64,000 nt of DNA, from positions 3,038,001 through 3,102,000 of the forward strand of contig NZ_CP126241.1 in the NCBI RefSeq assembly GCF_030142075.1. Reading direction: 5' to 3'. The notes beneath the pieces are model-generated. The model made no database searches. It worked only from the letters and a program-made list of their open reading frames with translations, and was not told the DNA's origin. Origin of the DNA: Arthrobacter sp. zg-Y20 (lineage in GTDB: Bacteria > Actinomycetota > Actinomycetes > Actinomycetales > Micrococcaceae). The position numbers and the translations under genes are program-made. This document shows positions 18,634 through 28,009 of this stretch, piece by piece (the stretch's first letter is position 1; each line of letters begins with the position of its first letter).

Positions 18634-19115
18634 CGGTTCACCTCCGGGTCCTTCTCTGCGTTGCCGCGTTGGGACCCGGGAGCCTCTTCGGCTTCTTCGG
18701 GCGGGGTGAATTCCGTGGTGTCCTCCGGTACATCGGCGTCGTCTTCCGCGTCGAAGCTGCTCTGGCTGGCGACGCGGCGGTCCTCAATGTCGTCCTGGAC
18801 CTCGTCCTGGCGGCCCAGTACCCAGGACCGGTAAATGATCCCGAGCATAAAGGCCGTCACGGAGAACGAAATGACAATCGAGGTGAGGATGAACGCCTGC
18901 GGCAGCGGGTCGTTGTAGGCATCTGCGGCCAGGTCCTTGTTGAACATGGGAGCCAACCCTGCCGGGCCGCCGGTTGCCAGCAGCAGGATGTTCGTTGCAT
19001 TGGTCAGCATGGCCAGGCCAAGCACCACCCGGGTCAGGCTCCGTTCAAGCAGCAGGTAGATGCCGCAGGCGTACAGGGCACCCATCACCAGGAGAAGGGT
19101 TATATTCACGGTCAC
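18630..19115 (-). CDS. mrpC: Mrp Na+/H+ antiporter subunit C with acidic C-terminal tail
   Basis: 161 residues. The first ~110 residues are the NuoK-like MrpC subunit with three membrane helices and the family segment GLAMLTNATNILLLATGG. The last ~50 residues are acidic and disordered, absent from typical ~115-residue MrpC. GTG start at 19115 overlaps mrpA in a GTGA junction. Confidence 0.92.
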   Translation of the reverse strand: MTVNITLLLVMGALYACGIYLLLERSLTRVVLGLAMLTNATNILLLATGGPAGLAPMFNKDLAADAYNDPLPQAFILTSIVISFSVTAFMLGIIYRSWVLGRQDEVQDDIEDRRVASQSSFDAEDDADVPEDTTEFTPPEEAEEAPGSQRGNAEKDPEVNR

Positions 19116-22100
19116 CGGGCCACCTCTTCCTCTTCGGGCCGGGATCCCGTGCCGGGAACACCGTCGAGCCGCTGGCCAAGGTCAATGATCTGCGGTTCCT
19201 CCACTATGTCTTCGTCTTCGCCGTCGTCGCCCTCGCTGCGTTCATCGATTTCCGAACCCAGGCTGCGGAGGACATCAAGCACCAGGCCCACCACCACCAG
19301 GTACACGCCTATGTCGAAAATCGTGGAGGTGACGAACTTGACCTCCCCAAACACCGGCCAGGAGAACTTGAGGATGGCGCTCTGCAGGACTTGCCCGCCG
19401 AAGAACAGGGGCGCGGCAGCGGACAGGGCCGCCAGGCCCAGGCCTCCGCCCAGCAGGGCTCCGGCGCTCACGGGGCTCGCCTCGGCCAACTCGAACCGTC
19501 CGCCGGCGAGGTACCGGATGGTCAGCGCCAGCCCGGCCATGAGCCCGCCGGCGAAGCCGCCGCCGGGGGCGTTGTGGCCTGCTATCAGGAGGTAGACCGA
19601 GAAGAGGATGACCGAGTGGAACAGCAGCCGGGTAATCACCTCGAAGATGATGGAGCGGCGTTCCGGGGCCAGTGTCCGGCCGGCCACCAGCCAGGCATCC
19701 CGTCCCACGCTGGAGAATTTGCGGGCCAGGGCCAAGGTTGCCTGCCGGCGCCCGGTGGAGGCGAACTGCTCCCGGCCGCGGTCCACGGAACCGGAGGCCA
19801 CGCCCTCGGCGCGGCGGCGCTTATCGCCGCGTCCGCGGACGAAAATCAGGGACGCCAGACCGGTGGCGGCGATGGCCAGGACGGAAATCTCGCCGAAGGT
19901 GTCCCAGGCACGGATATCCACGAGGGTCACGTTGACAATATTGGATCCGCCGCCGCCCTCGTACGCCAGCTGCGGGAAATCCAGGGAGATGGGGGTGGCC
20001 ACCCGCGACGCCATGGCTGACATCGCGAAGACAATCATGGAGGCACCGAACGCAATGCCCAGCAGGGCCCGCAGGAAACGGTGCCGTTTGGGCTCGCGCT
20101 TCCACAGCCGGGCCGGCAGGGACCGCAGGGCCAGCACAAAGGCCACCAGCACAATTGTCTCCACCAGCATCTGGGTCAGCGCCAGGTCCGGGGCCCCCTG
20201 GAGGGCGAAAATAAGGGCAATGCCGTAGCCGCTCACCGACACCATCAGCACCGCCAGGAAACGCTTGCTGGCGCGCGCTGCGGCTACCGCACCGATGATG
20301 ACGGCAGCACCAATCACGGCCTGCAGCGGGTTGTCGAACCAGCGGAAGCTCTCGGGCATGGGCGCGGAGCGGAGGATGAGCGCCGAAAGGGGCGTGAGGA
20401 TCGCCATGATGAGGATGACGAACAGGTAGAAGGTGAGCGAACCGCGCTGCGTGCGGCCCGTGACCCAGACGGCGACGTCGTCCAGCACACCGATGGCGCC
20501 GCGGTAGGAGCGCTCAGCGTCAATCGGGGAGGCAACGTCCCGCTGGAAGGACTCCATTTGCCGGCGCAGCAGGAACAGCGCTGTACCGGTGGCCAGGGTC
20601 AGCACGGTCAGTCCCAGTGCCGGGGTCAGCCCGTGCCACAGGGCCAGGTGGGTCGGTTTCCCGTCCGCCGGAAAGAGCCCGGCATAGGAGGACACCACCG
20701 AATCCAGCGGGGCCGGCCACAGTCCGAAGACCACGGTGGCGGCGGCCAGCACTGCGGGAGCCCCCAGGAAGGACCAGGGCACGGCCTTGAACGGGGTGGC
20801 AGCACAGTCGTTCTTGACGGCGAACGCGCCCCACACAAAGCGGGCGCTGTAGGCGAAGGTCAGGATGGAGCCGGCGACAATGCCGGCCAGCAGCAGCCAG
20901 GCCGCAAAGCTGCCCTGCTGTTCGCCGTAGTGCACGAAGGTTTCGTAGATGGATTCTTTCGCCACGTAGCCCAGCAGCGGCGGCACACCCGCCATGGACG
21001 CGGCACCGATCACGGCGACTACGCCCAGCTTCGGTGCGGCCCGGAAAATTCCGGAGAGCTTGCGGATGTCGCGGGTGCCGGCCTTGTGGTCGATGATCCC
21101 GACCACCAGGAACAGCGTGGCCTTGAAGAAGCCGTGGGCCAGCAGCATGCCCATCCCGGCGACGGCTGCTTCCCGGCTGCCCAGGCCAACCACCAGGGTC
21201 AGGAAACCGAGCTGGCTCACAGTGCCGTAGGCGAGGATCAGCTTGATGTCGTACTGCCGCAGGGCACGCCAGCCGCCCAGCAGCATGGTGGCCAGGCCCA
21301 GCACCAGCACTATGGGGTGCCAGAACGCGGTTTCGGAGAAGCCGGGAGCAAGCCGGGCGGTCAGGTAGATGCCGGCCTTCACCATGGCGGCGGCATGCAG
21401 GTAGGCACTGACCGGAGTGGGTGCGGCCATCGCGGCGGGCAGCCAGAAGTGGAAGGGCAGCAGGGCTGACTTGGACACGGCGCCCACCAGCATCAGGGCG
21501 ACGGCGACGTTGACCAGCATGCCCGAGCCCACCAGTTCCGGTGCCTGCGCCATGATCTCGGAGATCCGGTAGGTATGCGCGGCGGAGCCGAGCATGATCA
21601 TGCCAACCAGCATGGCCAGGCCGCCGAAGGTGGTGACGATCAGGGCCTGCAGCGCTGCCCGGCGGGCGGAGAGGCGCTGGGCCGCGTACCCGATGAGCAG
21701 ATAGGACAGGATGGTGGTCAGTTCCCAGAAAATGAACAGCAGGATCAGGTCATCTGCCGTCACGAGGCCAAACATGGCTGCGGCAAAGGCCAGCAGCTGG
21801 GCCCCGAAGGATCCCATCTTCGGATCATTGGGGCGGAAGTACCGGGCGCAGTAGAAAAGGACCAGCGCACCTACCCCGAGGATCAGGATGGAGAGCACAG
21901 CTGACAGCGTGTCCATCCGGAAGGCCAGTTCCACCTGCAGGTCCGGAATCCAGGGGATGGTCACGGACGGCGGGGCGTTGGGGGCTCCCGAGGCGAGCGT
22001 CTGGTTGGCGCCGGTGTACTGCGGGAACGTGGCCATCAGCCAGGCGAACGCAGCCGCGGGGAAGGCGGCAAGCACGTAGAACGCCGACCGGCCAGCCTTC

Positions 22101-22159
22101 CGGAAAAATATGGGCGCAACCAGTGCCACCGTAAACATAACGGTGAGCACAAAAAGCAC
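19112..22159 (-). CDS. mrpA: Mrp Na+/H+ antiporter subunit A fused to subunit B
   Basis: 1015 residues. An N-terminal NuoL-like proton channel of about 14 helices is followed by the MrpA C-terminal domain and then an MnhB domain with the core FDIGVYLVVVGLVLDVLRSLG, so A and B are one protein. An acidic tail of ~45 residues follows. GTG 22159 has a GGGAGA ribosome-binding site. First gene of an operon with start-stop overlaps; expression is likely coupled throughout. Confidence 0.94.
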   Translation of the reverse strand: MLFVLTVMFTVALVAPIFFRKAGRSAFYVLAAFPAAAFAWLMATFPQYTGANQTLASGAPNAPPSVTIPWIPDLQVELAFRMDTLSAVLSILILGVGALVLFYCARYFRPNDPKMGSFGAQLLAFAAAMFGLVTADDLILLFIFWELTTILSYLLIGYAAQRLSARRAALQALIVTTFGGLAMLVGMIMLGSAAHTYRISEIMAQAPELVGSGMLVNVAVALMLVGAVSKSALLPFHFWLPAAMAAPTPVSAYLHAAAMVKAGIYLTARLAPGFSETAFWHPIVLVLGLATMLLGGWRALRQYDIKLILAYGTVSQLGFLTLVVGLGSREAAVAGMGMLLAHGFFKATLFLVVGIIDHKAGTRDIRKLSGIFRAAPKLGVVAVIGAASMAGVPPLLGYVAKESIYETFVHYGEQQGSFAAWLLLAGIVAGSILTFAYSARFVWGAFAVKNDCAATPFKAVPWSFLGAPAVLAAATVVFGLWPAPLDSVVSSYAGLFPADGKPTHLALWHGLTPALGLTVLTLATGTALFLLRRQMESFQRDVASPIDAERSYRGAIGVLDDVAVWVTGRTQRGSLTFYLFVILIMAILTPLSALILRSAPMPESFRWFDNPLQAVIGAAVIIGAVAAARASKRFLAVLMVSVSGYGIALIFALQGAPDLALTQMLVETIVLVAFVLALRSLPARLWKREPKRHRFLRALLGIAFGASMIVFAMSAMASRVATPISLDFPQLAYEGGGGSNIVNVTLVDIRAWDTFGEISVLAIAATGLASLIFVRGRGDKRRRAEGVASGSVDRGREQFASTGRRQATLALARKFSSVGRDAWLVAGRTLAPERRSIIFEVITRLLFHSVILFSVYLLIAGHNAPGGGFAGGLMAGLALTIRYLAGGRFELAEASPVSAGALLGGGLGLAALSAAAPLFFGGQVLQSAILKFSWPVFGEVKFVTSTIFDIGVYLVVVGLVLDVLRSLGSEIDERSEGDDGEDEDIVEEPQIIDLGQRLDGVPGTGSRPEEEEVAR

Positions 22160-22354
22160 TATGATCTCCCGGACTCTCTCGTCGATTGTGCAGCGCTAAA
22201 GGCTGTAGTGATCGCTGTAGTTATCAAGGGGGCGGTCAAGGTCGTACATACATTCTACCCATGGCATACACATCCCTTCCTATTCGGGTCCGCCGGCGCT
22301 ACACCCAGCAGCCGCACGGCGGCGTGGAATGCCGGGGAAAATGCCGGTTGCCGT
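22160..22354. other. Intergenic region between mrpA and the MFS gene
   Basis: Divergent control region of about 200 bases. On the minus strand it holds TTGACC- and TTGATA-like elements but no well-spaced promoter I would commit to; no long repeat, hairpin or small gene is visible. Confidence 0.5.
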
Positions 22355-22360
22355 TAGGCT
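22355..22360 (+). promoter_or_regulatory. -10 element of a probable leaderless promoter (MFS exporter gene)
   Basis: TAGGCT lies six bases before the ATG at 22367 with no ribosome-binding site, again the leaderless spacing. Confidence 0.45.
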
Positions 22361-22366
22361 CTGCGC

Positions 22367-23746
22367 ATGAGTGTCAGAACACATAAAGAGCCCGCGGGGG
22401 CGGCGCCCGCTTCCAAAGCCGCCCGGTGGAAGCAGGTAGCGGCATGGGCCGCCTGGGACTGGGGCTCGGCGTCCTTCAATGCGGTGATGACCACTTTTGT
22501 CTTCACCGTCTACCTGACCTCCAATGCCTTCGGGGACACGGATGACAACTCCGCGGTGCTCGGCGCAGCGCTGGCCGTTGCCGGCGTCGCGGTCGCGCTG
22601 CTGGCACCCATTACCGGACAGCGGTCCGACGCCGGCGGCCGGCGCCGCACCTGGCTCACCGTCAACACGCTGCTGACCTGCGTGCTGATGGCGGCGTGCT
22701 GGCTGGTGCTGCCCTCCCCCGATTACCTGATCCTCGGCGTGGTCCTGATTGCAGTGGCCAACCTCTTCTTCGAATTCGCCGGCGTGAACTACAACGCCAT
22801 GCTGAGCCAGGTGTCCACTCCCGCCTCAGTAGGCAAAGTCAGCGGGCTCGGCTGGGCCATGGGATACGTGGGCGGCATCGCCGCGTTGGCCCTGGTGCTG
22901 GTGGGCTTTGTCCAGCCGGAGGTCGGCTGGTTCGGCGTCACCTCGGAGAACGGCCTGAACCTGCGCTCCGTAGCCCTGTTCTCCGCGGTATGGTTCCTGC
23001 TCTTCGCGCTTCCGCTGATGTTCGCGGTTCCGGAGGTTCCGCGGCAGGACGCCGTGGCGCGGATCGGTTTCCTGGCCTCCTACAAGCTCCTGTTCCGGCG
23101 CATCAAGGCCCTGTACAAGACCGACCGGCACACTATTTACTTCCTGCTGGCCAGCGCCGTCTTCCGTGACGGACTCGCTGCCGTGTTCACCTTCGGCGGC
23201 GTGATCGCTGCGGGAACATTCGGCTGGGAGCTCTCCGAGGTGATCATGTTCGCCATCTTCGGCAACGTAATTGCCGCCGTCGGATCCGTGATCGGCGGTT
23301 TCCTCGATGACCGGGCCGGACCCAAGCCGGTAATCATCGGGGCCCTCATCGGGCTGATCCTGGCCGGCACCGCCGTTGTGGTGCTGGGACCGGGGAACCA
23401 GGACATGCTGGGGCTGCAGTGGAGCGGGGACACCACGTTCTGGATCTTCGGCCTGCTGCTGTGCCTGTTCGTAGGCCCCGCACAGGCTGCCTCACGTGCG
23501 TTCCTGGCACGGCTGGCACCTGTTGGCAAGGAAGGGGAACTCTTCGGGCTCTACGCCACCACCGGACGGGCCGTCAGTTTCCTGGCCCCCACCCTGTTCT
23601 CCGCCTGCATCGTGATCTTCGGTGCTCAGCGCTACGGCATCATCGGCATCGTGGCCGTGCTGCTGCTGGGACTGCTGGTCCTGCTTCCGGTCCGCTCCCC
23701 CGGCCCCCGCACCCGGTCCGGAGACCGGGCGGGGCAGGCAGGCTAG
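22367..23746 (+). CDS. MFS transporter, UMF1 (Atg22-like) family
   Basis: 459 residues with 12 predicted membrane helices. The N-terminal [23 protein letters not shown] is the signature of the UMF1/Atg22-like branch of the major facilitator superfamily, and the GRRRTW-like loop (GGRRRTWLT) follows helix 2. Substrates of bacterial members are not well defined; amino-acid efflux is suggested from the eukaryotic Atg22 vacuolar exporter. Its stop codon overlaps the stop codon of dcd on the opposite strand. Confidence 0.85.
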   Translation: MSVRTHKEPAGAAPASKAARWKQVAAWAAWDWGSASFNAVMTTFVFTVYLTSNAFGDTDDNSAVLGAALAVAGVAVALLAPITGQRSDAGGRRRTWLTVNTLLTCVLMAACWLVLPSPDYLILGVVLIAVANLFFEFAGVNYNAMLSQVSTPASVGKVSGLGWAMGYVGGIAALALVLVGFVQPEVGWFGVTSENGLNLRSVALFSAVWFLLFALPLMFAVPEVPRQDAVARIGFLASYKLLFRRIKALYKTDRHTIYFLLASAVFRDGLAAVFTFGGVIAAGTFGWELSEVIMFAIFGNVIAAVGSVIGGFLDDRAGPKPVIIGALIGLILAGTAVVVLGPGNQDMLGLQWSGDTTFWIFGLLLCLFVGPAQAASRAFLARLAPVGKEGELFGLYATTGRAVSFLAPTLFSACIVIFGAQRYGIIGIVAVLLLGLLVLLPVRSPGPRTRSGDRAGQAG

Positions 23747-24357
23747 GAAGCGGCGGCTTCCGCCGCGGCGCCGTCGGTTCCACCGACGTCGGTGCGGTGG
23801 AAGTTGAGGTGGCTGCGCGACGCCGTCGGGCCGCGCTGGCCCTGGTAGCGGTTGCCGTACCGGCCGGAGCCGTAGGCGTACTCAGCCGGGGAGCTGAGGC
23901 GGAAGAAGCACAGCTGGCCAATCTTGGACCCGGGCCACAGCTTGATCGGCAGGGTGGCCATGTTGGAGAGCTCCAGCGTCACGTGGCCGGAGAAGCCCGG
24001 GTCGATGAAGCCGGCGGTCGAGTGCGTGAGCAGCCCCAGCCGGCCCAGGGAGGACTTGCCTTCCAGGCGGGCGGCAATGTCGTCCGGCAGGGTCACCTGT
24101 TCATAGGTGGAACCCAACACGAATTCGCCCGGATGCAGGATAAAGGGCTCGTCCGGGTCAACTTCCACCAGCCGGGTCAGCTCAGACTGGTCCAGCGAGG
24201 GGTCGATGTGGGCGTACTTGTGGTTGTCGAACAGCCGGAAGAAGCGGTCGATGCGCACATCAACGCTGGAAGGCTGGACCATCGCGGGGTCATACGGGTC
24301 CAGGGCAATCCGGTTCTCGGCAATCTCGGCTCGGATATCGCGGTCAGAAATCAGCAC
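23743..24357 (-). CDS. dcd: dCTP deaminase, dUMP-forming type
   Basis: 204 residues of the trimeric dCTP deaminase/dUTPase fold. The segments [12 protein letters not shown] and [18 protein letters not shown] carry the catalytic and nucleotide-binding residues. The sequence style is that of the bifunctional (dUMP-forming) enzymes of mycobacteria. A short Ala-rich C-terminal extension is present. The enzyme supplies dUMP for dTMP synthesis. Stop codons of dcd and the upstream MFS gene overlap by two bases. Confidence 0.92.
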   Translation of the reverse strand: MLISDRDIRAEIAENRIALDPYDPAMVQPSSVDVRIDRFFRLFDNHKYAHIDPSLDQSELTRLVEVDPDEPFILHPGEFVLGSTYEQVTLPDDIAARLEGKSSLGRLGLLTHSTAGFIDPGFSGHVTLELSNMATLPIKLWPGSKIGQLCFFRLSSPAEYAYGSGRYGNRYQGQRGPTASRSHLNFHRTDVGGTDGAAAEAAAS

Positions 24358-24379
24358 TCTTCAAAAATAGCGCATGCCC

Positions 24380-25234
24380 CTAGCGGCCGATTTCAGTGCG
24401 CACCGCGTACAGCTCGGGGAAGAACGTCAGTTCCAACGCCCGGCGCAGGAAGCCGGCACCGCTGGAACCGCCCGTGCCCCGCTTCATGCCGATGGTCCGC
24501 TCCACGGTCTTGAGGTGTCGGAAACGCCACAGCTGGAAGTTGTCCTCCAAGTCCACCAGTTCCTCGCAGGCCTCGTAGATGTCCCAGTTCGCTTCGTGGT
24601 TCTCATATACGTACTTGAAGATCTCCAGCAGTGATTCGTTGTAGACGTGGGCCTTGCGGACGTCCCGGTCCAGCAGCGCCGGGTCCACGGCGTAGCCCCG
24701 GCGGTGCAGGCAGCGGATGAACTCGTCATAGATGCTGGTCTGGGTCAGCAGCCCTGACAGCAGCGCCTGTGCTTCCGGATCTGCCTGGAAGACGGCGATC
24801 ATGGCCTCGTTTTTGTTGCCCAGCAGGAACTCCACGGCCCGGTACTGGTAGGACTGGAACCCGCTGGAAGCACCCAGGTCGCCGCGGAACTGCGCGTATT
24901 CGGACGGGGTCAGGGTGGCCAGCACCGACCACTGCTCGGTCAGCGAGCGCTGGATGTGCTTGATCCGGGCAATTCCCTTCATGGCCGAGCGCAGGTCATC
25001 CTCCTGCAGCCGCGTCCGGACGGCCAGCAGTTCGTGCAGGACCAGCTTCAGCCACAGCTCCGAGGTTTGGTGCTGGATGATGAACAGCATCTCGTCATGG
25101 TGCTCCGGCCGGCTCACCGGGTGCTGGGCCGAGAGCAGCTGGCCCAGGGCGAGGTAGGACCCGTAGCTCATCTTGTCGCTGAAATCGCGTTCAATGCCGG
25201 GCTCGAGGCTGCGGGTGTTCTCATTGCGTTCCAT
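24380..25234 (-). CDS. kynA: Tryptophan 2,3-dioxygenase
   Basis: 284 residues. The heme-dioxygenase family core is clear: MSYGSYLALGQLL, PEHHDEMLFIIQHQTSELWLK with the proximal/active-site histidine region, and SSGFQSYQYR. The C-terminal WRFRHLKTVERTIG stretch is also conserved and binds the substrate. It opens the indole ring of L-tryptophan to N-formylkynurenine. I start at ATG 25234; longer frames run into the neighbouring gene. No kynurenine hydrolase or formamidase gene is next to it. Confidence 0.93.
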   Translation of the reverse strand: MERNENTRSLEPGIERDFSDKMSYGSYLALGQLLSAQHPVSRPEHHDEMLFIIQHQTSELWLKLVLHELLAVRTRLQEDDLRSAMKGIARIKHIQRSLTEQWSVLATLTPSEYAQFRGDLGASSGFQSYQYRAVEFLLGNKNEAMIAVFQADPEAQALLSGLLTQTSIYDEFIRCLHRRGYAVDPALLDRDVRKAHVYNESLLEIFKYVYENHEANWDIYEACEELVDLEDNFQLWRFRHLKTVERTIGMKRGTGGSSGAGFLRRALELTFFPELYAVRTEIGR

Positions 25235-25303
25235 GCCCACCACGGTAACCGGCGGATATGCCAGACTTGGGTTTTTGCCCCCCGATCTTCCCAAGGAGTT
25301 TCC

Positions 25304-25792
25304 ATGGAACCGGACAACACCCCAGAAATCCCGGCGATGCCGCTTGCCCATGAGGATGCCCCGGCCCCCGGCGCAGCACTGGAAGAGGCCATCACCGCTG
25401 GCCGTGAAGGACGGCTCAGCAACCGTGAAGTAATGTCCGTCATCTGGACCTCCGAGCTGCTCAGCGTGGGACGCCTGGCCAAGGAGGACGACCCGGCCAC
25501 CTTCCAGGCCGTGGTCCTTAAAGCCCCGGACGCGGAGTACTCGGTGGCAGCAACCTTCACGTCCGCCGACCGGATTCCGCAGCAGCTGCGCGAAGCGGCT
25601 CCCGTGGTGGTGAAGGCCAGTGGCGAGGCGACCATCCGCAGCATCGCCCCGGGATACGGCATGTCGGTCAACCCCGGCCATGAGGTGGGACTGGAAATCG
25701 GTCCGGACGTTGTTGCGTCCCTGGTCGCAGCGTCCGAACTGGCTGATGAAGATGCAGACGGTTCGGATCGGCAGGCGTCAGCGGAGGGCTAA
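25304..25792 (+). CDS. SseB-like protein of unknown function
   Basis: 162 residues, no signal peptide or membrane segment. The order of an N-terminal helix (ALEEAITAGREGRLSNREVMSVIW), a central beta region with FTSADRIPQQL and a late NPG motif (GMSVNPGHEVGLEI) matches the SseB N-terminal-domain family. That family is of unclear function and is named after a Salmonella secretion-related protein; no secretion system is seen here. AAGGAG precedes the ATG. Confidence 0.6.
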   Translation: MEPDNTPEIPAMPLAHEDAPAPGAALEEAITAGREGRLSNREVMSVIWTSELLSVGRLAKEDDPATFQAVVLKAPDAEYSVAATFTSADRIPQQLREAAPVVVKASGEATIRSIAPGYGMSVNPGHEVGLEIGPDVVASLVAASELADEDADGSDRQASAEG

Positions 25793-25870
25793 ATCCGGGC
25801 CGGACGGACCCGAATTAGGCGGATTGGGTTGCGTTACGGCCATTTGATGGTCATTTTGCGGTACTAGCCC

Positions 25871-25898
25871 TTGCAGTGTCGGTGGTGGAGCCTACGCT
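25871..25898 (+). promoter_or_regulatory. Candidate promoter of the protease/inhibitor operon
   Basis: TTGCAG (25871-25876) and TACGCT (25893-25898) are separated by 16 bases and lie just upstream of the GGAGGG ribosome-binding site and the GTG start at 25931. Confidence 0.45.
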
Positions 25899-25930
25899 TG
25901 GGAACCTCACAACAGATGGAGGGCTGTACC

Positions 25931-26998
25931 GTGACCAAGCCGAGCGTTACTCATTCGATCTGTTCCATCGTTCCGCCCTATATGCTCAAGCGCCTCGCTG
26001 CGGCCGACGACCCTGCCCGGGCGACGGCGGCCGCGGCGGCACGCCGCACCCTCACCGCCGAATCAAATATCGCTGCGGTCCGCTCTATCCCGCACCAGGT
26101 ACCGGCCCGGGGAGCGGGAACAGCCTTCGCCCCTTCACTGCGCCGCAGCGTTGCAGACGCCCTCGGCTTGGAGGAACTGCCCGGTACCGTGGTGCGCTCC
26201 GAGGGACAGCCGCCCACCTCCGATCCGGCGGTGGATGAAACCTATGACGGGCTGGGCGCCACCTACCGTCTCTTCAACGACGCCTTCGGCCACTCCTCCC
26301 TTGACGGCGCGGGCCGCTCGCTGGAGGCAACCGTCCACTACGGACACGACTACGACAACGCCTTCTGGGACGGTTCCCGGATGGTGCTCGGCGACGGAGA
26401 CGGCGAGGTATTCCAGCGCTTCAGCAAATCCCTCACCGTTATCGGGCACGAGCTGACGCACGGACTGATCCAGTACACCGCCCAGCTCACCTACCAGGAC
26501 CAGGCGGGCGCCCTGAACGAATCCGTGGCAGATGTCTTCGGTGTCCTGGTGGAGCAGAAACTGCTGGGCCAGGAAGCGGCCGAAGCCAGCTGGCTGGTGG
26601 GTGCAGGACTGTTTACCGAGCAGGTGGGCGGACAGGCACTGCGGTCCCTCAAGGCTCCGGGCACTGCCTACGACGACGACGTGCTCGGCAAGGACCCGCA
26701 GCCGGGGACCATGGACGGCTATGTATCCACCACGGCCGATAACGGCGGAGTGCATGTCAATTCCGGCATCCCCAACCACGCTTTCTACCTGGTTGCTGCG
26801 GCACTTGGCGGGTACGCCTGGGAGCGTGCCGGCCAGATCTGGTTCGACACCATTACGGAGCGGAATTTCCCGCCGGACGCCACTTTCGCGGTCTTCGCCG
26901 GAGCCACGATTACCGCTGCCGAAAAACGGTACGGGGCCGGAGCCGAAGAAACTTCTGCTGTGCAGGCCGCATGGAAAGAGGTTAACGTCATGGTATGA
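25931..26998 (+). CDS. Protealysin-like M4 metalloprotease
   Basis: 355 residues. The zinc site is HELTH at 173-177 with the glutamate ligand in ALNESVADVFG (Glu197); the catalytic histidine is in NGGVHVNSGI (His275), all as in thermolysin. There is no signal peptide. The short N-terminal propeptide carries PPYML at residues 15-19, the conserved motif of protealysin-type precursors, so the enzyme is probably made and kept in the cytoplasm and matures by autoprocessing. GTG 25931 has a GGAGGG ribosome-binding site. The next gene overlaps it by four bases and resembles emfourin, the inhibitor of protealysin. Confidence 0.9.
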   Translation: MTKPSVTHSICSIVPPYMLKRLAAADDPARATAAAAARRTLTAESNIAAVRSIPHQVPARGAGTAFAPSLRRSVADALGLEELPGTVVRSEGQPPTSDPAVDETYDGLGATYRLFNDAFGHSSLDGAGRSLEATVHYGHDYDNAFWDGSRMVLGDGDGEVFQRFSKSLTVIGHELTHGLIQYTAQLTYQDQAGALNESVADVFGVLVEQKLLGQEAAEASWLVGAGLFTEQVGGQALRSLKAPGTAYDDDVLGKDPQPGTMDGYVSTTADNGGVHVNSGIPNHAFYLVAAALGGYAWERAGQIWFDTITERNFPPDATFAVFAGATITAAEKRYGAGAEETSAVQAAWKEVNVMV

Positions 26999-27303
26999 GA
27001 CTGGTTGTAGTGCGCAGCGGCGGCTTCGCGGGCATGCAGCGCACCTGGAGCACGCAGGTCACCCCTGAAGAGGCGCAGGAACGCTGGCTGCCCCTCCTGC
27101 AGGACCCGCCCGAAGCCGTGGACGGTGAACCGGACCGCTTCATTTATGAAATCTCGGTGGGTCCGGAGGCCGTCACGATTCCCGAGCGCGAGGTCAAGGG
27201 CCGGTGGCGTGAACTCGTTGAGCGGGCCCGCAGCGGCGGTCCGGACGACTCCGCTGCTGCGCAGGCTTCAGCGCAGGACACCGGCCCCGCACGCGAGGCG
27301 TGA
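26995..27303 (+). CDS. Emfourin-like protease inhibitor
   Basis: 102 residues, starting at the ATG inside the stop of the metalloprotease gene (ATGA). The N-terminal RLVVVRSGGFAGMQRTW and the later YEISVGPEAVTIPE fit the short emfourin family, which inhibits protealysin-like proteases in Serratia. The C-terminal ~20 residues are low complexity. Function is assigned from context plus family resemblance. Co-translation with the protease would keep it inactive until released. Confidence 0.75.
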   Translation: MRLVVVRSGGFAGMQRTWSTQVTPEEAQERWLPLLQDPPEAVDGEPDRFIYEISVGPEAVTIPEREVKGRWRELVERARSGGPDDSAAAQASAQDTGPAREA

Positions 27304-27379
27304 GAGCCCCGCACTGCGAATTCGGCAACCGTGCGGTTCCATGTAGAGTTAGGGACTGCACCGGATTCTTCCGGGCGCT

Positions 27380-27450
27380 GCGGGCGTAGCTCAATGGTAG
27401 AGCGCTAGCTTCCCAAGCTTGATACGCGGGTTCGATTCCCGTCGCCCGCT
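27380..27450 (+). tRNA. tRNA-Gly (CCC anticodon)
   Basis: Acceptor GCGGGCG pairs with CGCCCGC (27443-27449); the D arm has GCTC/GAGC and the T arm GCGGG-TTCGATT-CCCGT. The anticodon loop TTCCCAA gives CCC. The anticodon stem CTAGC/GCTTG has one T-T mismatch at its second pair. The sequence closely resembles bacterial glyU. CCA is not encoded. Confidence 0.95.
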
Positions 27451-27524
27451 CCCTTTGGGTCCGTTCCGTTCCCTGCCTGTGAGCCCCCGTCAACCCCGGG
27501 GCTCGAAGTCCGCCGCAATCGGCG

Positions 27525-27530
27525 TAGACT
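27525..27530 (+). promoter_or_regulatory. -10 element of a probable leaderless panD promoter
   Basis: TAGACT lies eight bases before the ATG at 27539; no Shine-Dalgarno sequence is present and the -35 region is weak. Confidence 0.45.
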
Positions 27531-27538
27531 TGTCCGCG

Positions 27539-28000
27539 ATGAACCGGAAAATGTTTAAGTCCAAGATCCACCGCGCTACGGTGACCCATGCCGACCTGCA
27601 TTACGTGGGTTCGGTGACGGTCGACCTCGACCTGCTCGAAGCAGCGGACATCCTGCCCGGCGAGCTGGTCTCGATTGTCGACGTCACCAACGGTGCCCGC
27701 CTGGAGACCTACACCATTGCAGGCGAGCGGGGCTCCGGCGTGCTGGGCATCAACGGTGCCGCCGCCCACCTGGTGAACGTGGGCGACACCGTCATCCTGA
27801 TTACCTACGCCGACATGACCACCGAAGAAGCCCGCAGCTTCGTGCCCACCGTGGTCCACGTGAATTCCGCCAACCGCATCCTGGAGCTGGGCACGGATCC
27901 GGCCGAAGCAGTCACCGAGGGCACCGAGCGTCCGCCGCTCGCCCTGGACAACAGCCAGCTCACGGGCGACAACGTGAGCTCCGCCGCCCAAGCGGGATAA
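27539..28000 (+). CDS. panD: Aspartate 1-decarboxylase proenzyme
   Basis: 153 residues. The pyruvoyl enzyme precursor shows the self-cleavage site YVGS (Gly24-Ser25) after [14 protein letters not shown]. The serine becomes the pyruvoyl cofactor. It converts aspartate to beta-alanine for pantothenate and CoA synthesis. Start ATG 27539 (a second ATG at 27551 is also possible); longer upstream frames run into the tRNA. No other pantothenate genes are nearby. Confidence 0.95.
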   Translation: MNRKMFKSKIHRATVTHADLHYVGSVTVDLDLLEAADILPGELVSIVDVTNGARLETYTIAGERGSGVLGINGAAAHLVNVGDTVILITYADMTTEEARSFVPTVVHVNSANRILELGTDPAEAVTEGTERPPLALDNSQLTGDNVSSAAQAG

Positions 28001-28009
28001 CAGCTTCGG

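Noticed and set aside
20081-21469. Long open frame opposite mrpA
   Set aside because: High-GC shadow with repetitive Gln/Gly/His composition; mrpA is unambiguous here.
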